Assembly (NCBI RefSeq): GCF_000812025.2 | Contig: NZ_JWJE02000035.1 | Coordinates: 1 to 40,597 of the forward strand | Length of the DNA stretch: 40,597 nucleotides | DNA from: Bacillus thermotolerans | GTDB taxonomy: Bacteria; Bacillota; Bacilli; Bacillales; Domibacillaceae | Reading direction: 5' to 3' | Shown here: piece by piece, positions 34,565 through 40,597 of the stretch | Numbering within the stretch: position 1 is the first letter of the stretch | Layout: every line of letters starts with the position of its first letter | Notes under the pieces: generated by a model | Database searches by the model: none | Seen by the model: the letters and a program-made list of their open reading frames with translations, nothing else | Told to the model about the DNA's origin: nothing | Position numbers and translations under genes: made by a program

Positions 34565-34972
34565 ATGAATGAGTTTTGGGAAAATGATTTCGTACATTTG
34601 GCTGGTTATTATAGTGTAGTTATTATCTGCATGATTTTGGCACTAGCCGTGTTTGAGCTTGTAACGCGCTACCGCAATTGGGAAGAGATAAAGAAGGGTA
34701 ACATGGCGGTAGCGATGGCAACAGGCGGGAAGATATTTGGTCTTTCTAATATTTTTCGTCACTCGATTGCTCACAATGACAGTGTTTTGACGATGGTGGG
34801 CTGGGGAGCATTTGGCTTTATTTTGCTATTGATTGGTTACTTCATATTTGAATTTCTTACTCCCCGCTTTAAAATTGACAAAGAAATCGAAGAAGACAAT
34901 CGTGCTGTCGGCTTCATTTCGATGGTGATCTCGGTTGGCCTGTCGTATGTGATTGGCGCAGCTTTAATGTAA
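34565..34972 (+). CDS. yshE: DUF350 family membrane protein (YshE-like)
   Basis: This 135-residue protein has four hydrophobic segments (about 11-31, 44-56, 77-98 and 114-134). The motif KKGNMAVAMATGGKIFGL is characteristic of DUF350. Function is unknown. The ATG is 33 bases after mutS2 with only a weak GAGG upstream, and the same order is seen in Bacillus subtilis. A 27-codon membrane peptide gene follows immediately. Confidence 0.88.
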   Translation: MNEFWENDFVHLAGYYSVVIICMILALAVFELVTRYRNWEEIKKGNMAVAMATGGKIFGLSNIFRHSIAHNDSVLTMVGWGAFGFILLLIGYFIFEFLTPRFKIDKEIEEDNRAVGFISMVISVGLSYVIGAALM

Positions 34973-34988
34973 GAAGGAGCTTAAAAAT

Positions 34989-35072
34989 ATGGAAACATTA
35001 GCAAAGGTTTTGCTTGTATTGTGCGGTGTTTTTCTTTTAGTTGGCATTATTTACTTATCACTTGCCTCTTGA
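34989..35072 (+). CDS. 27-residue single-pass membrane peptide
   Basis: The frame encodes METLAKVLLVLCGVFLLVGI followed by IYLSLAS. It is a single hydrophobic helix with one Cys and almost no soluble part. GAAGGAG lies about nine bases before the ATG, the gene begins 17 bases after the DUF350 gene, and a terminator follows five bases after its stop. This tight packing supports a real translated peptide, perhaps a partner of the DUF350 protein; that role is inferred. Confidence 0.65.
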   Translation: METLAKVLLVLCGVFLLVGIIYLSLAS

Positions 35073-35077
35073 GGAAG

Positions 35078-35107
35078 GCCTTCCCGGTTTTCGGGGAAGG
35101 CTTTTTT
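35078..35107 (+). terminator. Terminator of the polX-mutS2-yshE unit
   Basis: GCCTTCCC and GGGAAGGC pair over a CGGTTTTCG loop, followed by six T. Confidence 0.85.
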
Positions 35108-35190
35108 ATTTGTATATATACAAGAGCCTTGAATGCGGATAAATAGAGGAGAGAATAAAAATTGTGTTACAACAAAAAATTAAAAATATT

Positions 35191-35199
35191 TGTTATAAT
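35191..35199 (+). promoter_or_regulatory. Extended -10 promoter of the cstA-like gene
   Basis: TGTTATAAT combines the TGn extension with a perfect TATAAT. No good -35 lies 17 bases upstream. It precedes the gene by 41 bases. Confidence 0.55.
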
Positions 35200-35240
35200 G
35201 CAACTACTGTTATTTATTTTCTTTCGAGGGGGGAGAAGAA

Positions 35241-36701
35241 ATGATTACATTCACTGCTTCTATTGTATTGTTAATTGTGGGGTATTTTACGTATGGAAAG
35301 TATGTAGAAAAAGTATTCGGCATGAAGGAGGACCGAAAGACACCGGCCTATACATTAGCTGATGGAGTTGACTATGTGCCGATGGATAAAAAGCGCAACT
35401 CGCTTATTCAGCTTCTAAATATTGCTGGTGTAGGACCTATTTTTGGGCCTATTATGGGAGCTCTTTATGGGCCGGTTGCTTTTGTGTGGATTGTCTTTGG
35501 AGCTATCTTCGCCGGTGCCGTGCATGATTATTTAACAGGGATGATCTCCCTGAGGAACAGGGGAGCCCACTTGCCTGAGCTTGCAGGGAACTTTCTTGGA
35601 AAAGCGTTTAAGCATGTTGTCAATGCTTTTGCTATTTTGCTGCTTATACTTGTTGGTACGGTCTTTGTGACATCTCCAGCTGCGCTTTTAGCTGATTTGA
35701 CACCGAATAGTCTGACGGTAGGTGTATGGGTTGCTATTATCTTTGCTTACTATTTGCTTGCTACTTTGCTGCCTGTAGATAAAATCATTGGCCGGCTTTA
35801 TCCGTTCTTTGGTGCGCTTCTGCTTATCAGCGCCGTAGGAATTGGTGCTGCATTGATTATTCAAAGACAGCCAATTCCAGAGCTGTCATTTACAAATATG
35901 CACCCGGATAATCTTCCTATTTTTCCGCTATTATTCTTAACGATTTCCTGTGGGGCTTTATCGGGTTTCCATGCCACACAGTCCCCAATTATTTCAAGAA
36001 CGACAGAACAAGAGTCACAAGGACGTTTCATTTTTTACGGTATGATGATTGCTGAAGGGATTATCGCCATGATTTGGGCAGCTGCCGCTATGTCTATATT
36101 TGATGGAGCGACGCTTAATGAAATTCTGGCTACGGCAGGACCAGCAGGTGTCGTTAAGGAAGTATCTGTTACTACTTTAGGTGCGCTGTTTGGTACGTTT
36201 GCTGTTCTCGGAGTGATTGTATTACCGATTACATCAGGTGACACAGCTTTCCGGAGTGCACGTATGATTATTGCTGATTATATTGGCGCTGCTCAGAAGA
36301 AGATCAGCAACCGCCTGTGGATTGCTATCCCGATGTTTGTTATCTCTATTGTATTAACTCAAGTGGATTTCAACATTTTATGGCGTTACTTTTCTTGGGC
36401 GAACCAGTCCACTGCGATGATTGCGTTGTGGGTAGGAGCTATGTACCTTGCACTGCAGCGTAAAAACTTCTGGATTGCAGCTGTTCCGGCCGCCTTTATC
36501 ACGATGGCCACCTTTACTTATATTTTGAATGCACAAATCGGGTTCGGCTTGTCACTGAACACCTCTTATATCGGAGCTGCAGTGATTACGGCAGTTATTA
36601 TTGTCGGCTTCTTTGCAGGACTTAAGAAAAAGCTGGCGGCAGCTGAAAGCGGGAAGAAGCCAATTGTACTTGATGATGGATTGGGGAAAAAGATTTCATA
36701 G
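35241..36701 (+). CDS. CstA family carbon-starvation transporter
   Basis: CstA proteins are multi-pass importers of peptides or pyruvate. This one has 486 residues and about 13 hydrophobic segments. It contains the family core NSLIQLLNIAGVGPIFGPIM near 53-73, AVHDYLTGMISLRNRG, SCGALSGFHATQSPIISRTT and LPITSGDTAFRSAR. It is shorter than the roughly 600-700-residue CstA and BtsT types, and belongs to a shorter class common in Firmicutes that lacks the long C-terminal part. GAGGGGGGAGAAG precedes the ATG. The substrate cannot be assigned. Confidence 0.9.
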   Translation: MITFTASIVLLIVGYFTYGKYVEKVFGMKEDRKTPAYTLADGVDYVPMDKKRNSLIQLLNIAGVGPIFGPIMGALYGPVAFVWIVFGAIFAGAVHDYLTGMISLRNRGAHLPELAGNFLGKAFKHVVNAFAILLLILVGTVFVTSPAALLADLTPNSLTVGVWVAIIFAYYLLATLLPVDKIIGRLYPFFGALLLISAVGIGAALIIQRQPIPELSFTNMHPDNLPIFPLLFLTISCGALSGFHATQSPIISRTTEQESQGRFIFYGMMIAEGIIAMIWAAAAMSIFDGATLNEILATAGPAGVVKEVSVTTLGALFGTFAVLGVIVLPITSGDTAFRSARMIIADYIGAAQKKISNRLWIAIPMFVISIVLTQVDFNILWRYFSWANQSTAMIALWVGAMYLALQRKNFWIAAVPAAFITMATFTYILNAQIGFGLSLNTSYIGAAVITAVIIVGFFAGLKKKLAAAESGKKPIVLDDGLGKKIS

Positions 36702-36797
36702 AGGCTGAAAGAGCGGATGGGCATGGGAAGCGGCCTTTCTCTTACTGTATGCTTCTGGACGAGGAAAATAAAAAACAATCCAAGGAGAGATGTGCTA

Positions 36798-37112
36798 ATG
36801 AATAAGCAGTCGCTTGAAGAGTTTATTGCTTTCTCAGAGGAAACATTTTCGAAAAAGATAATAATGAAGGGGGAAAAGTCCACAGTGTTTTTGCTGAACT
36901 TTGAGCCCGGACAATCGCTCCCTCCACACCCGCACCCTAATGCCGACGTGTATGCTGTTGTCTGGGAAGGGAGCGGAGTTTTTATGATTAACAAAGAGAG
37001 CTTTCAGGCAGAAAAGGGAACGGTTGTACATTGCCGAGGAGAGGAAACATTGTCGTTTAGAAACGACAGCAATCAAAGGACAACCTTATATGTTACCTTA
37101 GCAAAAGACTAA
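36798..37112 (+). CDS. Single-domain cupin protein
   Basis: This 104-residue protein forms one cupin barrel. Motif 1 is PGQSLPPHPHPNADVYAVVW (two His plus a downstream acidic residue as likely metal ligands), and motif 2 is GTVVHCRGEETLSFRN. It may bind a metal or a small ligand; no enzyme activity can be named. ATG 36798 is chosen because AAGGAGAG lies about eight bases upstream, whereas the frame upstream to 36717 has no ribosome binding site. It lies 96 bases after the cstA-like gene, possibly in the same transcript. Confidence 0.82.
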   Translation: MNKQSLEEFIAFSEETFSKKIIMKGEKSTVFLLNFEPGQSLPPHPHPNADVYAVVWEGSGVFMINKESFQAEKGTVVHCRGEETLSFRNDSNQRTTLYVTLAKD

Positions 37113-37130
37113 AGCAAAAGCCGGCTCATT

Positions 37131-37156
37131 GTTTTTTCAGGAATGAGCCGGTTATT
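37131..37156 (+). terminator. Terminator after the cupin gene
   Basis: CCGGCTCATT and AATGAGCCGG form a ten-base stem over an 11-base loop, followed by TTATTTT. Confidence 0.75.
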
Positions 37157-37255
37157 TTGTGCATACATATGATTGATATTGGCATTAGCAAGCAATTAGC
37201 TTATAATTGATTATAATATTTAAAATATTCTAAAATAAAGAGGAGGAGAATGGAG

Positions 37256-38944
37256 ATGAGCGTAAGGCCTTGGCTTTCCTGCTATCCAAAGGAGATACCA
37301 ACCCACCTCTCATATGATGAGCAGCCGCTGCATTCCTATTTAACCCATGCTGCTGAGTTATATGGCGAGAAGACGGCTATTCACTTTATGGGAAAAGACC
37401 TTTCTTTTCAGGAAGTGTACGAGTCCGCTTTGAAGATAGGGCGCTATTTGAGAAAGCTTGGTATTGAAAAAGGTGATAGAGTAGCAATTATGCTTCCAAA
37501 CAGTCCTCAGGCAGTTATTAGTTACTTTGGAACACTATATGCAGGCGGAATTGTTGTTCAAACGAATCCCCTGTATACAGAGAGAGAAATCGAATATCAA
37601 ATGAAAGATTCTGGTGCCAAAGCCATTATCACCTTAGACATCCTATACCCCCGGGTCCGCTCAGTAATGAAAAACACCGACCTCCAGCATATTATTGTAA
37701 CCGCTGTCAAAGATTATTTACCTTTCCCAAAGAATATTATTTATCCATTTATACAACAAAAACAAACTGGTTTAAAAGTGCATGTAGAAGAGCATGGAAC
37801 AAACCATGATTTCCTAACTATTATGAAGACGGAAGCCCCTGAAGCAGTCGATGTGACTGTTCATTCAGAAGAAGACCTAGCTCTGCTTCAATATACAGGA
37901 GGAACAACAGGCTTCCCTAAAGGAGTGATGCTTACGCACAAGAACTTAATAGCTAACACTTCTATGTGTGCGGCCTGGATGTATAAATGCAAAAAGGGAG
38001 AAGAGATTATTTTAGGCGTACTCCCGTTTTTCCATGTATACGGCATGACGGCTGTCATGGTTTTATCTATTATGCAAGGCTACAAGATGGTCCTTCTTCC
38101 CAAGTTTGATGTGAAGATGACTTTAAAGGCCATTCAGAAACAGCGTCCCACTCTATTTCCGGGAGCTCCAACCATCTATATTGCTTTATTAAATGAGCCA
38201 TCTTTACAGAAATACGATTTATCTTCCATTCAGTGCTGTATCAGTGGTTCAGCTCCTTTGCCGGCCGAGATTCAGCAAAGGTTTGAGAAAGTGACAGGGG
38301 GGAGGCTCGTAGAAGGGTATGGATTATCGGAAACATCTCCGGTCACTCATTCTAATTTCCTCTGGGGTGAAGAGCGTGTAAAAGGAAGTGTAGGTGTTCC
38401 TTGGCCCGATACGGATGCAGTAATTTTGTCCTTGGAAACAGGCAAAGCTTTACCTCCAGGTGAGGTGGGGGAAATTGCCATTAAAGGGCCACAGGTGATG
38501 AAAGGTTACTGGAACAGACCTGAAGAAACAGAGCGAACTTTTAAAGATGGATGGCTTTTAACAGGAGATGTTGGATACATGGATGAAAATGGTTATTTCT
38601 TCGTTGTCGATAGAAAGAAAGATGTCATCCTTGCGGGAGGATATAATATTTACCCTCGTGAAGTAGAGGAGGTATTATACGAGCACGAGGCAGTCCAGGA
38701 AGCAGCGGTCATTGGGGTACCTGACCCTTACCGCGGGGAAACGGTTAAAGCTTTTATTGTCCGAAAAGAGGGCCACATCGTTACGGAAGAAGAGCTTGAT
38801 CAGTATATGCGAGAGAATTTGGCCGTTTACAAAGTACCAAAAATATATGAGTTTCGGGATGAGCTTCCGAAGACAGCTGTGGGAAAGATCTTAAGACGGG
38901 TACTAGTGGATGAAGAAAAGAAAAATATAGAAAAAACAAGCTGA
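37256..38944 (+). CDS. lcfA: Long-chain fatty-acid-CoA ligase
   Basis: LcfA activates fatty acids to acyl-CoA using ATP, the entry step of beta-oxidation. The 562 residues follow the Bacillus LcfA sequence closely. Visible motifs are the AMP-binding P-loop YTGGTTGFPKGV (near 215), LVEGYGLSETSPV, TGDVGYMDENGYFFVVDRKK (split here as TGDVGYMDENG and VVDRKKD), and the catalytic Lys region PKTAVGKILRR at the C-terminus. I start it at ATG 37256 (MSVRPWLSCYP); AGGAGG ends only three bases before the alternative ATG at 37250 but about nine before this one. It begins a fatty-acid degradation cluster. Confidence 0.95.
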   Translation: MSVRPWLSCYPKEIPTHLSYDEQPLHSYLTHAAELYGEKTAIHFMGKDLSFQEVYESALKIGRYLRKLGIEKGDRVAIMLPNSPQAVISYFGTLYAGGIVVQTNPLYTEREIEYQMKDSGAKAIITLDILYPRVRSVMKNTDLQHIIVTAVKDYLPFPKNIIYPFIQQKQTGLKVHVEEHGTNHDFLTIMKTEAPEAVDVTVHSEEDLALLQYTGGTTGFPKGVMLTHKNLIANTSMCAAWMYKCKKGEEIILGVLPFFHVYGMTAVMVLSIMQGYKMVLLPKFDVKMTLKAIQKQRPTLFPGAPTIYIALLNEPSLQKYDLSSIQCCISGSAPLPAEIQQRFEKVTGGRLVEGYGLSETSPVTHSNFLWGEERVKGSVGVPWPDTDAVILSLETGKALPPGEVGEIAIKGPQVMKGYWNRPEETERTFKDGWLLTGDVGYMDENGYFFVVDRKKDVILAGGYNIYPREVEEVLYEHEAVQEAAVIGVPDPYRGETVKAFIVRKEGHIVTEEELDQYMRENLAVYKVPKIYEFRDELPKTAVGKILRRVLVDEEKKNIEKTS

Positions 38945-38964
38945 TCTAAACAACGGTGCACCTC

Positions 38965-38993
38965 TTGACTCCTTTTATAAAAAAAGATAATAT
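38965..38993 (+). promoter_or_regulatory. Probable promoter of fadR-fadB-etfB
   Basis: TTGACT (38965-38970) is followed 17 bases later by TAATAT (38988-38993), a moderate -10. The FadR operator lies just downstream at the expected transcription start. Confidence 0.5.
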
Positions 38994-39000
38994 AAAGTTA

Positions 39001-39018
39001 TGAATGAATAGTCATTCA
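39001..39018. promoter_or_regulatory. FadR operator
   Basis: TGAATGAATAGTCATTCA is a perfect seven-base inverted repeat (TGAATGA and TCATTCA) with a four-base centre. It matches the operator bound by Bacillus FadR, which is released by long-chain acyl-CoA. It lies 31 bases before the fadR start, so the regulator is probably autoregulated together with fadB and etfB. Confidence 0.88.
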
Positions 39019-39049
39019 TCTTTGCGCAGTGTAGTCAGGAGGGGCATCA

Positions 39050-39634
39050 TTGAAAAGAGACAAACCAAAATATCATCAAATTATCAATGCAGCTGTAGTG
39101 GTAATTGCAGAAAATGGCTACCACCATGCACAAGTATCAAAAATTGCCAAGCAGGCAGGTGTTGCTGACGGCACCATCTATTTATATTTTAAAAGCAAAG
39201 AGGATATTTTAATTTCTCTATTCGAAGAGAAAATGGGAAGCTTTGTCGAAAAAACTCAAAAAATTCTGGCAGGAAAAAAGACAGCTTCGGAGAAGTTATT
39301 GGTATTGGTAGAAAGCCATTTTAATATGCTGTCTGCCGACCGCCATCTAGCAGTGGTAACTCAGCTGGAGCTTCGTCAGTCGAATAAAGAGCTTCGTCTA
39401 AAGATTAATAACGTATTAAAAAACTATTTGAAGCTAATTGACGAAATTCTTAGAAGCGGGATAGAAAATGGCGAATTCCGCGCATCTCTTAACCTTTTGC
39501 TGGCCAGGCAAATGATCTTTGGAACGATGGATGAAACCGCCACTACGTGGGTGATGAATGATCAGAAGTATGATCTTACAGCTATGGCTCCTGAGGTGGG
39601 GAACATGCTGCTTAATGGGTTTTCAGCACACTAG
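39050..39634 (+). CDS. fadR: TetR-family fatty-acid degradation repressor FadR
   Basis: FadR represses beta-oxidation genes and is induced by long-chain acyl-CoA. The 194-residue protein has the helix-turn-helix VSKIAKQAGVADGTIYLYFK (near 28-48) and the ligand-binding domain with VTQLELRQSN and TTWVMNDQKYDL, closely similar to Bacillus subtilis FadR. The start is TTG, preceded by CAGGAGGGGCATCA. It is followed 29 bases later by fadB, with a FadR operator upstream. Confidence 0.95.
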   Translation: MKRDKPKYHQIINAAVVVIAENGYHHAQVSKIAKQAGVADGTIYLYFKSKEDILISLFEEKMGSFVEKTQKILAGKKTASEKLLVLVESHFNMLSADRHLAVVTQLELRQSNKELRLKINNVLKNYLKLIDEILRSGIENGEFRASLNLLLARQMIFGTMDETATTWVMNDQKYDLTAMAPEVGNMLLNGFSAH

Positions 39635-39663
39635 TGTAATTGTGGTAGAAGGAGGATGGTAAA

Positions 39664-40437
39664 TTGGAATACATATCTTTGGAAAGAAGAGGCCGGGTGG
39701 CTGAAATGGTTATCCAGCGGCCCCCTGCTAACGCTCTTTCCAGCTCTTTGATCACTGACATTGAGCAAGCGCTCAATCAATTAGAGCAGGATAGAGAGAT
39801 AAGGGTCGTTTTGCTAAGAGGAGAGGGGAAGTTTTTCTCTGCCGGAGCTGATATTAAAGAATTTACAACCGTGAAGACAGGAGAGGAGTTCTCAAAGCTT
39901 GCCGTGCGAGGCCAGCAGGTGTTTGAACGAATTGAATCATTTTCCAAGCCTATTATCGCAGCGATACATGGTGCGGCACTAGGCGGAGGATTGGAGCTGG
40001 CAATGAGCTGTCATATCCGTCTTGTCTCAGAGCGCGCCAAACTAGGCCTTCCTGAGCTTTCTCTCGGACTGGTGCCAGGGTTTGCGGGCTCACAAAGGCT
40101 GCCCCGCTATGTAGGTACAGCAAAAGCGGCAGAGCTATTGCTGACTAGCGAGCCGCTAACGGGTGAGGAAGCTGTTCGATGGGGGCTGGCTAACCATGCT
40201 TATCCGGAAGAAGAACTATTTTCGAAAGCCCGCGAGCTGGCTGATAAGATTGCCGAGAAGAGCCCGGTCAGTATGAAAGCAGCCATTGAACTGCTCGGGT
40301 TTGCCAAATCAGCCGAGTATTATAAAGGAGCAGACAGGGAAGCACAGCTTTTTGGAGAGGTGTTTGAATCACAGGATGCCAAAGAAGGGATTGGCGCGTT
40401 TGTAGAAAAGCGCAAGCCAAAGTTCATTGGACAGTAA
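39664..40437 (+). CDS. fadB: Enoyl-CoA hydratase
   Basis: FadB hydrates trans-2-enoyl-CoA to 3-hydroxyacyl-CoA in beta-oxidation. The 257 residues form a crotonase fold with the oxyanion-hole segments KFFSAGADIKEF (near 61-72) and HGAALGGGLELAMSCHIRL (near 103-121). The active-site Glu lies in LGLPELSLGLVPGFAGSQRL; the second Glu position, replaced by Gly or Ala in some crotonases, should be checked by alignment. The start is TTG with GAAGGAGG eight to ten bases upstream. It lies between fadR and etfB. Confidence 0.92.
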   Translation: MEYISLERRGRVAEMVIQRPPANALSSSLITDIEQALNQLEQDREIRVVLLRGEGKFFSAGADIKEFTTVKTGEEFSKLAVRGQQVFERIESFSKPIIAAIHGAALGGGLELAMSCHIRLVSERAKLGLPELSLGLVPGFAGSQRLPRYVGTAKAAELLLTSEPLTGEEAVRWGLANHAYPEEELFSKARELADKIAEKSPVSMKAAIELLGFAKSAEYYKGADREAQLFGEVFESQDAKEGIGAFVEKRKPKFIGQ

Positions 40438-40492
40438 ATTTTTTGTAAAAAACATTCCGAATATTTTAAATTAATAAACAGGAGGGGAAATT

Positions 40493-40597
40493 ATGAATAT
40501 TTATGCCTTACTAAAAAGAACATTTGATACAGAGGAAAAAATCAATATTCAAGGCGGAACCATACAGGAAGACGGTGCTGAGTTTATTATCAATCCA
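40493..40597 (+). CDS. etfB: Electron transfer flavoprotein beta subunit, N-terminal part
   Basis: The first 35 codons read MNIYALLKRTFDTEEKINIQ then GGTIQEDGAEFIINP, matching the start of Bacillus EtfB, which accepts electrons from acyl-CoA dehydrogenase. AGGAGGGG lies seven bases before the ATG. The window ends inside the gene; the rest is not visible. It continues the fadR-fadB operon. Confidence 0.92.
   Translation, partial: MNIYALLKRTFDTEEKINIQGGTIQEDGAEFIINP

Overview
The window is ordinary-GC Bacillaceae chromosome from an endospore former. The evidence is the gene order infC-rpmI-rplT, sspI-ysgA-pheS-pheT, rnhC-zapA-cvpA-polX-mutS2 and lcfA-fadR-fadB-etfB, two small acid-soluble spore protein genes, a Phe T-box, and start codons and ribosome binding sites typical of Bacillus. 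No IS element, phage, CRISPR array, rRNA or tRNA was seen. An IMEF-type encapsulin operon with a targeted ferredoxin recalls Quasibacillus thermotolerans, but the species is an inference.

Layout. 1-2320: a YusW-like lipoprotein (minus strand), then the L20-autoregulated infC operon with an AUU start on infC. 2380-4690: a small hypothetical gene, a DUF1294 membrane protein, an all-alpha dUTPase and an M42 aminopeptidase. 4700-8560: cysJ-cysI sulfite reductase. 8600-14890: a small membrane protein, then a tightly packed three-gene signalling module: GAF hybrid histidine kinase, CheR-type methyltransferase, and a REC-PAS-PAS histidine kinase. 14930-17650: an sspN-like spore gene, a catalase-family protein and an SLH-anchored amidase. 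17659-19830: an MFS exporter with its TetR repressor.

20000-22480 is the most interesting block. A minus-strand operon encodes IMEF cargo (C-terminal targeting peptide TVGSLIQ), a family 1 encapsulin shell protein, and a [2Fe-2S] ferredoxin carrying the same peptide (TVGSLLP) at its N-terminus. Together they would make an iron-storing protein nanocompartment with an encapsulated electron carrier. Facing this operon is an unrecognised 159-residue gene whose promoter is overlapped by a strong Fur-box match, so iron appears to link the two converging units.

22680-24930: a 50-residue small protein, a Tyr/Pro-rich coat-like protein behind a sigma-K-like promoter, sspI, ysgA and the Phe T-box. 24950-35110: conserved housekeeping genes pheST, rnhC, zapA, cvpA, polX, mutS2 and a DUF350 gene followed by a 27-residue membrane peptide. 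35190-37160: a CstA-family transporter and a cupin. 37250-end: the fatty-acid degradation cluster, with a perfect FadR operator placed between lcfA and fadR. The segment from cysJ to IMEF looks like a variable insert between two conserved housekeeping blocks.
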